A stretch of DNA of 64,000 nucleotides, from contig JAIUOF010000007.1 in the NCBI GenBank assembly GCA_020161355.1, positions 124,001-188,000 of the forward strand, written 5' to 3'. This DNA comes from Bacteroidota bacterium. GTDB lineage: Bacteria; Bacteroidota; Bacteroidia; Cytophagales; Spirosomataceae. Position numbers and translations under genes: made by a program. Below, in pieces: positions 21,802 through 30,527 of the stretch; position 1 is the stretch's first letter, and the number at the start of each line of letters is the position of its first letter. The notes below the pieces were generated by a model. The model was not told the origin of the DNA. It saw nothing but the letters and a program-made list of their open reading frames with translations, and made no database searches.

Positions 21802-22341
21802 ATGAAAAAAATCACCCTTTTTACTTTATTAATTTTATCTGCTTTTGTTTTTTCATGTAAAGAAGAGTCCCTGATTACCCCAGTAGAAACTTTTGCAGGT
21901 GAGTATGAACTTCAGAAAATCGAACTTATCGTTGATGGAAACGCACTTATCCTTCCTTTTGAGTTAAGTGATAAAAAATTTAACTTTAAATCTGACGGTA
22001 CCTTTACTTATCCTGAAGATCTTTTGTTTTATGAAGGTAAATATGAATATTCTTCCAAAGATAAGACCATCACTTTTTCTGACGACGACCCTGAATATGC
22101 CTATAAAAGTGTCCTGACAGTTGAGAAAAAAGATAAAAACTATACCCTAAAAAGCAAAACAGAAGATTTATCTCTGGATATTTTTGGTGATAGCGAAATG
22201 TCTTACGATCAGGAAATAGGCATGCTTACGATTTTTATGCTGGAAGAATATATCGATGATCCGACTGTTTCCAAGTTTGCAGATAAAATTGGTGAGAATC
22301 CTAAGAAATTCAGTTTTAATTATTATCTGACCAAGAAATAA
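21802..22341 (+). CDS. Lipocalin-like lipoprotein of unknown function (179 aa)
   Basis: The N-terminus MKKITLFTLLILSAFVFSCKE is a lipoprotein signal with the lipid-acceptor Cys at residue 19. The mature part (FAGEYELQKIELIVDG, FNFKSDGTFTYPE, GKYEYSSKDKTITFSD) has the alternating beta pattern of Bacteroidota lipocalin-like lipoproteins. The binding ligand is unknown. It lies 136 bases after the metalloprotease gene on the same strand and is followed by a strong terminator. It is probably its own unit, because the gap is long. Confidence 0.8.
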   Translation: MKKITLFTLLILSAFVFSCKEESLITPVETFAGEYELQKIELIVDGNALILPFELSDKKFNFKSDGTFTYPEDLLFYEGKYEYSSKDKTITFSDDDPEYAYKSVLTVEKKDKNYTLKSKTEDLSLDIFGDSEMSYDQEIGMLTIFMLEEYIDDPTVSKFADKIGENPKKFSFNYYLTKK

Positions 22342-22346
22342 GACAA

Positions 22347-23474
22347 TTAACCTCCGAAAGGAGGTTTTTTTATTATCTCCAAAACCTTCTCCACCGGCAA
22401 TGCCTCGGCTTTAACCCGTTGTCCTTCAATCGTTTCTGCTGCAAAAAGAGAGTTAATAATGGCTTCCTCCGTAGCTTCTATTACGGCTTCAAATAGTATA
22501 TCCAGCTCCTGACTTTTCAGGGTAGTATGGGTTTCCAACATTTCTTTATCATTAGCTTTTATTCTTACGCTTTCGGCAGTAGAAAAAGCGATTACATAGT
22601 CGCCACTGCCATGGGCCGCCACGCCACCGGTGCGACCCAAACCCAGCATAGCTCTTGCTGCTAGTCTTTTCAGTGAATGGCCATCAAGTGGGGCGTCGGT
22701 AGCCACCACCATCATGCAGGAGCCATCATCTTCGTAGTCTTTCAGGATTTCGGTATATTTATGTTTTCCAAGGGCTACACCTACTTCCTTTCCTGCAATC
22801 TTCAAAACTCCTCCAAAATTGCTCTGTACCAATACTCCCACGGTATAGGCACCTTTCGATTTTGGTAAAACTCTTGAGGATGTACCGATTCCCCCTTTGA
22901 AACCAAAGCACATGGTGCCGGCTCCCGCACCCACATTTCCTTCCTCAACTTTTCCTGTTTTGGCATTTTTTAAGGCTTCCATCATGTTTTCTCTCGTCAA
23001 AACACGCCTTCTGATGTCGTTGAGGCCGCCATCGTTGGTTTCGCCAACTACAGTGTTTACGCTTCTTACATTTTCGTTTTCGGGGAAAGAGAATGTGTAA
23101 TCAATCAAAGCCTCCATTCCTTGTGCAACAGCCAGAGTATTGGTAAGCAAAATGGGCGTTTCGAGTGTACCCAATTCTTCTACTTGTGTATATCCTGCCA
23201 ATTTCCCAAATCCATTGCCAACAAAAATGGCTGCCGGAACTTTTTCATTGAAAATATTCCCGGGATGAGGCAAAATAGCTGTGGCTCCGGTATGAATGTC
23301 TTTACCTTGATGGAGGGTGAAATGCCCCACTTTTAGGCCCGGCACATCGGTGATGGCATCCAGTTTTCCGGCAGGTAGAATACCAATCTTTATGCCGTAT
23401 TCAGAAGGTCTTTTTTTCTGCGAATAAACGGAAAAATTTAATATAAACAGAAGGGAAAAAATCAGATATTTCAT
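22347..23474 (-). CDS. P1 family (DmpA/S58) aminopeptidase
   Basis: This 375-residue protein belongs to the DmpA family of self-cleaving N-terminal nucleophile peptidases, which act as L-aminopeptidases/D-esterases on small peptides. Motifs include ITDVPGLKVGHFTLHQ, VGETNDGGLNDIR and the cleavage site region GGIGTSSRVLP, in which a Ser becomes the new N-terminal nucleophile. The N-terminus MKYLIFSLLFILNFSVYSQ is a signal peptide, so this member is exported. It is convergent with the lipoprotein gene, and its 3' codons double as that gene's terminator. Confidence 0.9.
   Translation of the reverse strand: MKYLIFSLLFILNFSVYSQKKRPSEYGIKIGILPAGKLDAITDVPGLKVGHFTLHQGKDIHTGATAILPHPGNIFNEKVPAAIFVGNGFGKLAGYTQVEELGTLETPILLTNTLAVAQGMEALIDYTFSFPENENVRSVNTVVGETNDGGLNDIRRRVLTRENMMEALKNAKTGKVEEGNVGAGAGTMCFGFKGGIGTSSRVLPKSKGAYTVGVLVQSNFGGVLKIAGKEVGVALGKHKYTEILKDYEDDGSCMMVVATDAPLDGHSLKRLAARAMLGLGRTGGVAAHGSGDYVIAFSTAESVRIKANDKEMLETHTTLKSQELDILFEAVIEATEEAIINSLFAAETIEGQRVKAEALPVEKVLEIIKKPPFGG
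22351..22371 (+). terminator. Terminator of the lipoprotein gene, embedded in the end of a convergent gene
   Basis: CCTCC-GAAA-GGAGG (22351-22364) is followed by seven T. On the other strand the same bases encode the last codons (KPPFGG) of the DmpA-type peptidase. Confidence 0.85.
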
Positions 23475-23673
23475 TGCTCCGGGTATAATAAACCCAAAAG
23501 TAAAATAAAATTCTCTGATTTTTAGATTCTGCTTTGAAACACCTTTTCCTTGTTCTTCAACATTTTCCCTATGTCGAAGCTAAATTAAAAAGGATTTGAA
23601 ATCCTGAATTTCGCTCCAAAAGAATTTTATTTTTACTCATTCAAAGTGACACAAACGGTGTCTGAAGCAGTTA

Positions 23674-25362
23674 TTATTTAATTTCTACGAATTTATTTCT
23701 AATTATTTTATATCTTTTTCCATCAATTTTGAAACTATTTTCTTCAATGAAATTTTCAGTTTCTTCAGTAGAATTTCCGTTTCCAATATCTGAATTAACC
23801 ATCTCAGAAAAAGTGCTTAACCTGCCAAAAAGTTTCCCGATTACCATTATTCCAAATTTATTATCTTTTTTCAATTTTAAACTGGAAAAACCTCCCAATT
23901 CGATTGAATCATACTCTACTGGTAATAAAACGTCACCTAAAATATTTGTTAAACCTTTTTTCGTACCATTCTCAATCGTAAAAAGAAAATAATATGGATC
24001 CAAAGTATTTGAAATTTTAAAATAATTATTTGGAAATATAGATTCATTTTTATGATTTAAAATTCCAAACTTTTCATTCAATTTAGTTATAAAGAAATTT
24101 CGGGTAATTACTTTAATGGAATCATATTTTTGAGGGACAATAAAAGATTCCATATTGGCGTCATAAATCCCGATTTTGTTTTCAAAGTTCTTTATTAAAA
24201 ATATATCATTTAATTTGTCCCCATTAAAACTATATTTAGAATCAAAAGGCCTGATTATTCCTTTTTCACCATTTAAATTTAAAACCTTGGAATTTTTTAA
24301 TAAAAAATACTTGTCATTAAGCTTACCTAGATATAAGTCATTGCCCCAATCTTCTAATAAATCATATTTAGGAAGTATTATGACTTTCTCAGTTTTACAG
24401 TCAAAAATCCCTTTTTTATCATTTTCATAAATAGCCATTTTGGGGAAATCTTTATTTTCTTCAGAATAATTCAAAGAACTAATGTAAGAGTATTTTATCT
24501 CAAGAACTAGTCTCCCCTTTTCATTCATTAAGCCAAATTTTCCATTCTTTCTTACTAGGTAATAGTTTCCAAGTTTTTCAAAAATTTTAAAATCAGATTC
24601 TAAAATTATCTTTTCCTGCCCATTTATTATTTTTGTTTTTCCTTTTTCCGAGACAGTAATCAAATTTGAATCATAATTCAAATCTGCTAAAATTGAAATT
24701 TCATCATACTTGTTTTTTATTAAAACGTTTCCTGAACAATCAATTAAGCCATATTTATTATTTTTTTTAAATTTTAAAACCACGTAGGGAAATTCTGGGA
24801 AACCAAGCATTTCTACTTTTTGAAATTCACCGCTAAAAATAAAATTTCCAAAGTCGTCATAAAAATCATGTTTTAACCCATTGGAAGCAATTAGTATTAC
24901 AACATTTTGCTCAATTTTGTCATATTTAAAAGGTATTATTTCATTATTATATTTGTCAATGCATCCATATTTACCATTTTTAGAGAGCGTTACAATATTA
25001 TCGCCAGAATAAAAAAGATCTTTACTTAAAACATCTTTTTTGATATCGTAAACCGCCGGAATAACTAAAGAGTCATTTAGGTCAACGAATCCAAGTTTAT
25101 TATTCAAGATTGCGGATCTGAGTTTGAACTTTGATTGTTTTCCAAAAATAGCCAACCCATTTTTTAGATATATTTTATTATTTTCTGGTAATTGGGAGTT
25201 AAGGGTTTCAATTTCAAGGCCTCCAAACTTTGATGCCCATTTTTCTTCTTCTTTTGTAGTTAAATCTTCAGGTGGAGGTGGGGGGGGCGGAATAATTTGT
25301 GCGTAGATTTTAGTAAAACAAATGGAGAAAATTATAAGTGTTTTTAAAAAATGTGAGTTCAT
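23674..25362 (-). CDS. Exported WG-repeat protein
   Basis: Starting at the ATG at 25362 gives MNSHFLKTLIIFSICFTKIYAQ, a signal peptide, followed by a run of seven prolines (IIPPPPPPPEDL). An upstream start at 25437 would bury that signal. The rest contains at least ten WG/KWG-type repeats (for example NKYGLIDCSGNVLI, GKFGLMNEKGRLVL, NKFGIMVIGK), each about 50 residues with the pattern G(K)xGLxDxxGxxxxPxxYD. WG-repeat proteins are common in Bacteroidota, but their function is poorly known. It is transcribed alone; the 177 bases before the trehalase gene hold no gene. Confidence 0.85.
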   Translation of the reverse strand: MNSHFLKTLIIFSICFTKIYAQIIPPPPPPPEDLTTKEEEKWASKFGGLEIETLNSQLPENNKIYLKNGLAIFGKQSKFKLRSAILNNKLGFVDLNDSLVIPAVYDIKKDVLSKDLFYSGDNIVTLSKNGKYGCIDKYNNEIIPFKYDKIEQNVVILIASNGLKHDFYDDFGNFIFSGEFQKVEMLGFPEFPYVVLKFKKNNKYGLIDCSGNVLIKNKYDEISILADLNYDSNLITVSEKGKTKIINGQEKIILESDFKIFEKLGNYYLVRKNGKFGLMNEKGRLVLEIKYSYISSLNYSEENKDFPKMAIYENDKKGIFDCKTEKVIILPKYDLLEDWGNDLYLGKLNDKYFLLKNSKVLNLNGEKGIIRPFDSKYSFNGDKLNDIFLIKNFENKIGIYDANMESFIVPQKYDSIKVITRNFFITKLNEKFGILNHKNESIFPNNYFKISNTLDPYYFLFTIENGTKKGLTNILGDVLLPVEYDSIELGGFSSLKLKKDNKFGIMVIGKLFGRLSTFSEMVNSDIGNGNSTEETENFIEENSFKIDGKRYKIIRNKFVEIK

Positions 25363-25614
25363 TTTGAATAAATTAAAACGGTAACAAATTGTACAAAAAT
25401 AATGAATACCTCTAATAATGTTCGTTATAATTGTCAAAATTTTGAAACAGAAAAATTAATGGTATTTAGTATTAATATCTCATACTTCCAATGAGACTTA
25501 TCGCCAAGTGAAAGCTATTTAAGGCCTTACAGATTTGAAGAAATAATTATCGAAAAACCGAGATAATTTTCTTGAAAATAAAAGCGAAATTTCCTAACTC
25601 AAATTCTTAAAAAC

Positions 25615-27057
25615 CTAAAACAAACCCCCATGCTTCATGGCCAGATACACCCCGTTGGTCCAGCCGAAGCCGTCCTGGTTGGGGTATTCACCGCCGCCGG
25701 TGGTTTCTTCTGAGCTTACGTTATATTTTTCGGTAAATTTACCTTCCGTTGCAAATATTTTTTCGTTTAAGGTCAGCCAATTGGTCTGTATCTTTTCTGA
25801 AAGGTCTGTGAAGCCATAGTTTTTTAAGCCAACAAAAGCCATCCATTGCAACGGAGCCCAGCCGTTGGGAGCATCCCATTGTTGCTCGCTAACGGTGGTT
25901 GTCGTAATCAGTCCACCTTTTTTCAGGAATTCGTTCTTGATTTTTTCAGCTGCTTTTTCAGCTTTTTCTTTTTTACTTATTTCAAAATATAAGGGGAAAA
26001 CGCCCGCCAGTGTGAGATTTTCACGGGGCATTTCCTGTTTCAGGTCAAAATCGCAGTAAAATTCTTTTTCATCATTCCAAAAGTATTTTTCTATGGCCTT
26101 TTTTCTGGATTCCGCTCTGATTTCAAAAGCATAATGTTTTTCGGGTGAAATCTCTGAAATCATTTTTTCGAGATGAAAAAGCAGACAATTCAGGTCCACA
26201 GGCACGATCTCCGAAGTATTTATCGTTCCCAGGTCATCTGGATTTTCCACCCACCGGCTGCTAAAATCCCAGCCCGACTCACATGCCGCCCTAAGGTTAA
26301 GGAAAAGTAATTCGGGTTTTTGAGCTGCGTTTTCGGCAAGTTCCACATCTTCTTTGTACGATTCGGGACGTGGCGAGGCATCATCATCATAATAGCGGTT
26401 AAGAATCTCCCCTCCAGGCATCTTTATGGCCCTTTTGCTCATCCAGAAATCATATTCTTTCAAGAGTTGAGGCAGATAATCTTTGTTTTTTTTTACAGAT
26501 GGAAATGTATCCAAAAGTTTTACCATTAAGCTAAAAAATGGCGGCTGAGAGCGGCTCAGGAAATAGGTACGGTTGCCGTTGGGAATAAACCCAAAAGTAT
26601 CAATGAGATAGGCGAAATTCTCAATCATGTTTTCGACCAGCTCATATTTTTTGGAAACGATCAGGCCCAGCATCGTGAAATAGCTATCCCAATAATACAC
26701 TTCCTGAAATCTCCCGCCCGGCACCACAAATGGCTTTGGGAGGCTGATAAGCGTGGAATCGGGAGAATGATTTGGAGTGCTTTTGGTCAAAAAATTCCAT
26801 AATCCATGGATATGATTTTCAGGCCCTATACTTTTATCCGACGCATATATTTCTTTGATTTGAAGCTTGGGTTCAAAGTTTTCATTTACAAATTTTTTTA
26901 TATCAAATCCCAGTTGTCTTTTTGCCTTGTTAAAATTCCTGGAAATTTCTGTCATACTTTTTACCGGCTCCAGATCAGGAAAAGTTTTGGAGTCTTCAAA
27001 TACCCCGGACATTTGCACAGCGGCAAACAGCTCCTTGTTCTCTACTACCGTTGCCAT
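25615..27057 (-). CDS. Trehalase, glycoside hydrolase family 37
   Basis: The 480-residue enzyme hydrolyses alpha,alpha-trehalose to two glucose molecules. Both GH37 signatures are present: PGGRFQEVYYWDSY (113-126) and QWDAPNGWAPLQW (393-405). The end (GGGEYPNQDGFGWTNGVYL) carries the conserved glycine-rich loop. No signal peptide is seen, so it is likely cytoplasmic. Its ATG (27057-27055) shares one base with the stop codon of the upstream MFS transporter gene (TGATG), indicating translational coupling. Transporter and trehalase therefore probably take up and split the same sugar. Confidence 0.95.
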   Translation of the reverse strand: MATVVENKELFAAVQMSGVFEDSKTFPDLEPVKSMTEISRNFNKAKRQLGFDIKKFVNENFEPKLQIKEIYASDKSIGPENHIHGLWNFLTKSTPNHSPDSTLISLPKPFVVPGGRFQEVYYWDSYFTMLGLIVSKKYELVENMIENFAYLIDTFGFIPNGNRTYFLSRSQPPFFSLMVKLLDTFPSVKKNKDYLPQLLKEYDFWMSKRAIKMPGGEILNRYYDDDASPRPESYKEDVELAENAAQKPELLFLNLRAACESGWDFSSRWVENPDDLGTINTSEIVPVDLNCLLFHLEKMISEISPEKHYAFEIRAESRKKAIEKYFWNDEKEFYCDFDLKQEMPRENLTLAGVFPLYFEISKKEKAEKAAEKIKNEFLKKGGLITTTTVSEQQWDAPNGWAPLQWMAFVGLKNYGFTDLSEKIQTNWLTLNEKIFATEGKFTEKYNVSSEETTGGGEYPNQDGFGWTNGVYLAMKHGGLF

Positions 27058-28286
27058 CAGTCTGCCGGATTTTGTTTTTTAATGATACTGTTGATTCTCA
27101 AAACAAACACAATCAGCAAGCCTATCGGAATCATCAGAAAATAGAAGGCATTTACGCCACCGATTCTTTCGAAAAGTGTCCCGACTATTCTGGAGCCAAT
27201 CGTGCCGCCTAAGGCTGAGAAAATGATGATCAGGCCCGACATGGCCGAATGCAGGTGTTTAGGCAAGCTGCTCAAAACAGCCGAATTAAGCAATGGATAG
27301 ATGGGAGCGATAAAAAGACCAATTAACGGTAATACAAAACCTAAAAACGGCACATCACTTAATGCCGAAATCTGGGTTACTTCGCCGGAGATTTGCAGTT
27401 TCGGCAATACAAAAAATAATATCAGCATGGCCACCAAAGAGCAGGCAATTACGATATAAACCCATGAGATGTATTTGGAGATATAACCTGCTAAAAACCT
27501 GCCTGCTGCCAGGGAAATAGCCAGAATTGAGGCCATCTGCACGCTCAGTTTTTCAGAAAATGAAAATATTTTCTGGTTAAATCGGGGCAGCCAGGTCATA
27601 ATGCCCTGCTCGATCATGACAAAGAAAAACGCCGAACCTACAAAGATTAAGACCAATGGAAGTATAATAAGTTTTATAGAATCCATGAGGTCGTCTTTGA
27701 GCGAAGAGCTTGAATGTGAGGTGTCTATATTTATTTTTGCAAATAATAAAAACAAAAACGAAAGAGCTATCAAAACACACAGAAACAGATATACATTGAG
27801 CCAGCTGTCAACATTGGTGTCGCTGTAGAAAAATGGAAAAAGGAAATAGGCACTGGCTATGCCCACCATAAAAAAGCCCTCAATGGAGCTCATAAAAGAG
27901 GTATGTTCCTTCTGAGAGGCGGTGATTTCACCTATCAGACTATAAACCGAAAGCTTAATTAATGCAAAACTTACGCCTATACTTAGGAATAGCATTTTGG
28001 CATTGAAAAATGAATTCCCGTAATACATGCTCAGGCAACCGAAAAACACGATTCCCAGGGCAACCATCATGGCTTTTTTATAACCAAATTTTGGTAAAAA
28101 TGAAGCCACCAACAAAGAAACTATTGCAATCGGCAGATCTTTGAAAGCTTCAAGAATAGAGGCGTCGGTTTCGGTTACTTTGTAAACATTGATAGATTTG
28201 GAAATTACAATCCCAACCGAGTTTAGCAAGATTGCAAACACAAAATAGTTGAGAAACAAGGAGACTTTGAGTTTCCAGTGATTCAT
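27057..28286 (-). CDS. MFS sugar transporter, probably for trehalose
   Basis: The 409-residue protein has about twelve transmembrane segments and the layout of FucP-like MFS permeases (KFGYKKAMMVALGIVFFGCL corresponds to the loop between segments 2 and 3). It is the first gene of a two-gene operon with trehalase, coupled by a one-base overlap. A substrate of trehalose or a related glucoside is inferred from that coupling. The promoter region upstream contains a 10-base inverted repeat and faces a divergent AraC-family gene. Confidence 0.85.
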   Translation of the reverse strand: MNHWKLKVSLFLNYFVFAILLNSVGIVISKSINVYKVTETDASILEAFKDLPIAIVSLLVASFLPKFGYKKAMMVALGIVFFGCLSMYYGNSFFNAKMLFLSIGVSFALIKLSVYSLIGEITASQKEHTSFMSSIEGFFMVGIASAYFLFPFFYSDTNVDSWLNVYLFLCVLIALSFLFLLFAKINIDTSHSSSSLKDDLMDSIKLIILPLVLIFVGSAFFFVMIEQGIMTWLPRFNQKIFSFSEKLSVQMASILAISLAAGRFLAGYISKYISWVYIVIACSLVAMLILFFVLPKLQISGEVTQISALSDVPFLGFVLPLIGLFIAPIYPLLNSAVLSSLPKHLHSAMSGLIIIFSALGGTIGSRIVGTLFERIGGVNAFYFLMIPIGLLIVFVLRINSIIKKQNPAD

Positions 28287-28312
28287 AGGTTCAGGTAAGG
28301 TTGAGATAAAAT

Positions 28313-28340
28313 TAAAGCGAACTTTTTACAGTTCGCTTTA
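28313..28340. promoter_or_regulatory. Inverted repeat in the divergent MFS/AraC promoter region
   Basis: TAAAGCGAAC (28313-28322) and GTTCGCTTTA (28331-28340) are perfect inverted arms around an 8-base loop. The repeat is 27 bases upstream of the MFS start codon. It could be an operator or a hairpin in the transporter's leader RNA. Confidence 0.7.
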
Positions 28341-28458
28341 GATTCATCATAGGTTAATTTTTTTCAAGTATATATATTAAGTGCAAAATAATGAAAGAAA
28401 AAGTATATTTACTTTAAAAAAATTATTTAATATTTGTACAAAATTAACATTAATCAGT

Positions 28459-29301
28459 ATGGTGCAATTTGAAAGAATTTTGCCCGATACAGGCTCTTCG
28501 TTTAAGGTGTTGTATCATAATGTAATGGCCGATGTTTTTAAGTGGAACTACCACTACCATCCTGAAGTTGAGTTAGTATTTGTTTTTGACGGAATCGGCC
28601 GTCGACACGTGGGCAACCATGTCAGTTATTACGAAAGCGGCGACCTGGTTTTGATAGGTTCCAATCTGCCTCATGCGGGGTTTGGCTATGGTGCATTGGC
28701 CATGCATGAAGAGGTGGTGGTGCAGTTTCCGGAGGAAATAATACAGAAATCCGCTGAATTTGAGGCGATTAACGAGATGCTTGAAAAATCGAAGACAGGA
28801 CTCTGTTTTGGAGATGCGATCAGGCAGGCCTTGCGGGATAAGTTTGTGAATATCAGGCAGTCAACAGGGGTGGAGAGGTATTTGCTTTTGATCGAAATCC
28901 TTAAATATCTTTCCGAAACCCATGATTATTTTTGCTTGAACGAAAGAGCTTTTGAAAAAAATACTTTTGCCAAAGACCAACAAAGAGCCAGAAGGATTTT
29001 TGATTTTATAAAGGAAAATTTCAGCAGAGATATAAATACTTCTGAAATAGCAGAGATCAGCAATCTGACCGTGCCTGCCTTTTGCAATTATTTCAAAAAG
29101 AATTTTGGTGTTACTTTCACCGATTTTCTCAATCAATACCGTGTCAATCAGGCCTGTTTGTTGTTGACCGAAAACCAAAACATCTCCGAGGTTGCCTTTC
29201 AATGTGGCTTCAATTCCCTTTCCTATTTCAGCCGAACTTTTAAGCAAGTAAAAAATCTTTCGCCCAAAGAATTTCAGCTTAGGGTATATGTGGGGAAATG
29301 A
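28459..29301 (+). CDS. AraC-family transcriptional regulator
   Basis: The ATG at 28459 gives a 280-residue protein starting MVQFERILPDTGSSF; a GTG at 28381 would add a basic tail not expected in the family. The N-terminal half is a cupin-type sensing domain (NYHYHPEVELVFVFDGIGRR, GDLVLIGSNLPH). The C-terminal 100 residues carry two helix-turn-helix motifs (NTSEIAEISNLTVPAFCNYF; ISEVAFQCGFNSLSYFSRTF). It is divergent from the MFS/trehalase operon and is its likely sugar-responsive regulator. Confidence 0.9.
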   Translation: MVQFERILPDTGSSFKVLYHNVMADVFKWNYHYHPEVELVFVFDGIGRRHVGNHVSYYESGDLVLIGSNLPHAGFGYGALAMHEEVVVQFPEEIIQKSAEFEAINEMLEKSKTGLCFGDAIRQALRDKFVNIRQSTGVERYLLLIEILKYLSETHDYFCLNERAFEKNTFAKDQQRARRIFDFIKENFSRDINTSEIAEISNLTVPAFCNYFKKNFGVTFTDFLNQYRVNQACLLLTENQNISEVAFQCGFNSLSYFSRTFKQVKNLSPKEFQLRVYVGK

Positions 29302-29310
29302 TAAAAAATA

Positions 29311-29341
29311 TTGCTTGTGTAAACAAAAATGTTTACATTTG
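29311..29341 (+). promoter_or_regulatory. Promoter with embedded operator for the toxin-antitoxin module
   Basis: TTG at 29311-29313 and TACATTTG at 29334-29341 are -33 and -7 elements with a 20-base spacer. The perfect inverted repeat TGTAAAC (29318-29324), six bases, GTTTACA (29331-29337) fills the spacer and overlaps the -7 element. A repressor bound here would block transcription. The start codon at 29346 is only a few bases past the -7 element, so the leader is very short or absent. Confidence 0.75.
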
Positions 29342-29345
29342 TTTT

Positions 29346-29789
29346 ATGGACATTGAATTTGAAAAATATAAGGGTATTCATCCGGGAATAGTTTTGGACC
29401 GATTACTTCGGAAAGAAGCTATTTCAAAACGTCATTTTGCAATTTCAATTGGTGAGTACCCTCAGACACTTAATGCTATCACAAAAGGCAAAAGGAGGAT
29501 GAACATCCCTTTTTCACTTAAAGCTGAGAATAAACTTGGGCTTCCGGAGGGGACACTTTCTTTACTTCAAACATACTTTGAGATTGAGCAGGAAAAGAAA
29601 AGTCAGATTAAAATTACACCAGATTTTAATATCATCAGGAAAACTATTTTTTGGGATACTGATATTGAAAAAATAGACTGGTTGAGTTATCAAAAATCTG
29701 TTATTCAGCGTGTTATGGAAATGGGTAATGAGGCGGAAAAGCAGGAAATTATTAGATTTTACAACTTGAATATTTTAAAGCTAAACTAA
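29346..29789 (+). CDS. XRE-family antitoxin-like protein with C-terminal FWDxD domain
   Basis: The 147-residue protein begins MDIEFEKYKGIHPG. An N-terminal HigA-like helix-turn-helix (ISKRHFAISIGEYPQTLNAI) is followed by a C-terminal segment (IFWDTDIEKIDWLSYQKSVI) resembling DUF6922 domains found next to AbiEii toxins. It is 24 bases upstream of an AbiEii-type gene, making this a likely antitoxin and autorepressor acting at the palindrome in its own promoter. The start at 29346 is chosen over a frame opening at 29298, which overlaps the AraC stop codon and the promoter. Confidence 0.8.
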   Translation: MDIEFEKYKGIHPGIVLDRLLRKEAISKRHFAISIGEYPQTLNAITKGKRRMNIPFSLKAENKLGLPEGTLSLLQTYFEIEQEKKSQIKITPDFNIIRKTIFWDTDIEKIDWLSYQKSVIQRVMEMGNEAEKQEIIRFYNLNILKLN

Positions 29790-29813
29790 ACCGAATAAAC
29801 TTTTTAATCTGCA

Positions 29814-30470
29814 ATGCTTTACTTCAACACAATAAATGATCTGTTAAAAAGGGCTTTGTTAAAATTGATGAATGCTCCGGAATTTAAAGATTTCAGGCTC
29901 GTAGGTGGTACTGCTTTAAGTTTGCAATTAGGTCACCGGATTTCAGTTGACCTAGATTTATTTAGTGATTTAGAATATGGAAGCATTGACTTTGTTTCGA
30001 TTGAAAATTTTCTAAAATCTCATTTTGAATATTTTGATACATTTAGTACTTCCCACACTGGAATTGGAAAATCCTATGTAGTTGGTAAAGACAGGCAAAA
30101 TGCCATTAAACTTGATGTTTATTACACTGATAAATTTATTGAAACAGCTACTGTCTTTGGGGATATTAGATTAGCAACTTTGCGAGAAATCATTGCAATG
30201 AAAATTGATGTGGTACAAAGGGGAGGTAGGAAAAAGGATTTTTGGGATCTACATGAATTTTTTTCAAACTTTAGTCTCAACGAAATGCTGGAGTTGCATA
30301 AAAAACGTTATCCTTATTCACATGATAAAGAATTAATAATCAGAAATTTAATTTCTTTTGATTCTGCTGATTTTGATTTTGAGCCCATTTGCTTAAAAGG
30401 AAAATATTGGCAGTTTATTAAAGAGGATATTGAAGAAATAGTTTCATATTATATTAAAGAACTTTCTTAG
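29814..30470 (+). CDS. AbiEii/AbiGii-type nucleotidyltransferase toxin
   Basis: The 218-residue protein carries the nucleotidyltransferase signature GGTALSLQLGHR (31-42) with the metal-binding aspartates D46 and D48 in SVDLDLF, and a downstream KIDVVQRGGRKKDFWDL motif typical of AbiEii (DUF1814). Toxins of this family are type IV or type II-like; well-studied relatives modify tRNA ends or block growth during phage infection. It is co-transcribed with the XRE/FWDxD protein. A phage-defence role is inferred from family and context. Confidence 0.88.
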   Translation: MLYFNTINDLLKRALLKLMNAPEFKDFRLVGGTALSLQLGHRISVDLDLFSDLEYGSIDFVSIENFLKSHFEYFDTFSTSHTGIGKSYVVGKDRQNAIKLDVYYTDKFIETATVFGDIRLATLREIIAMKIDVVQRGGRKKDFWDLHEFFSNFSLNEMLELHKKRYPYSHDKELIIRNLISFDSADFDFEPICLKGKYWQFIKEDIEEIVSYYIKELS

Positions 30471-30475
30471 AAAAT

Positions 30476-30508
30476 AAAAAATCCGAAAGCTTACACTTCC
30501 GGATTTTT
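30476..30508. terminator. Bidirectional terminator between the toxin gene and lysS
   Basis: AAAAATCCG (30476-30484) and CGGATTTTT (30500-30508) pair perfectly, with inner AAG/CTT pairs. A and T runs on both sides suit both convergent genes. Confidence 0.85.
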
Positions 30509-30527
30509 CAAAATATCATCTAAAATT

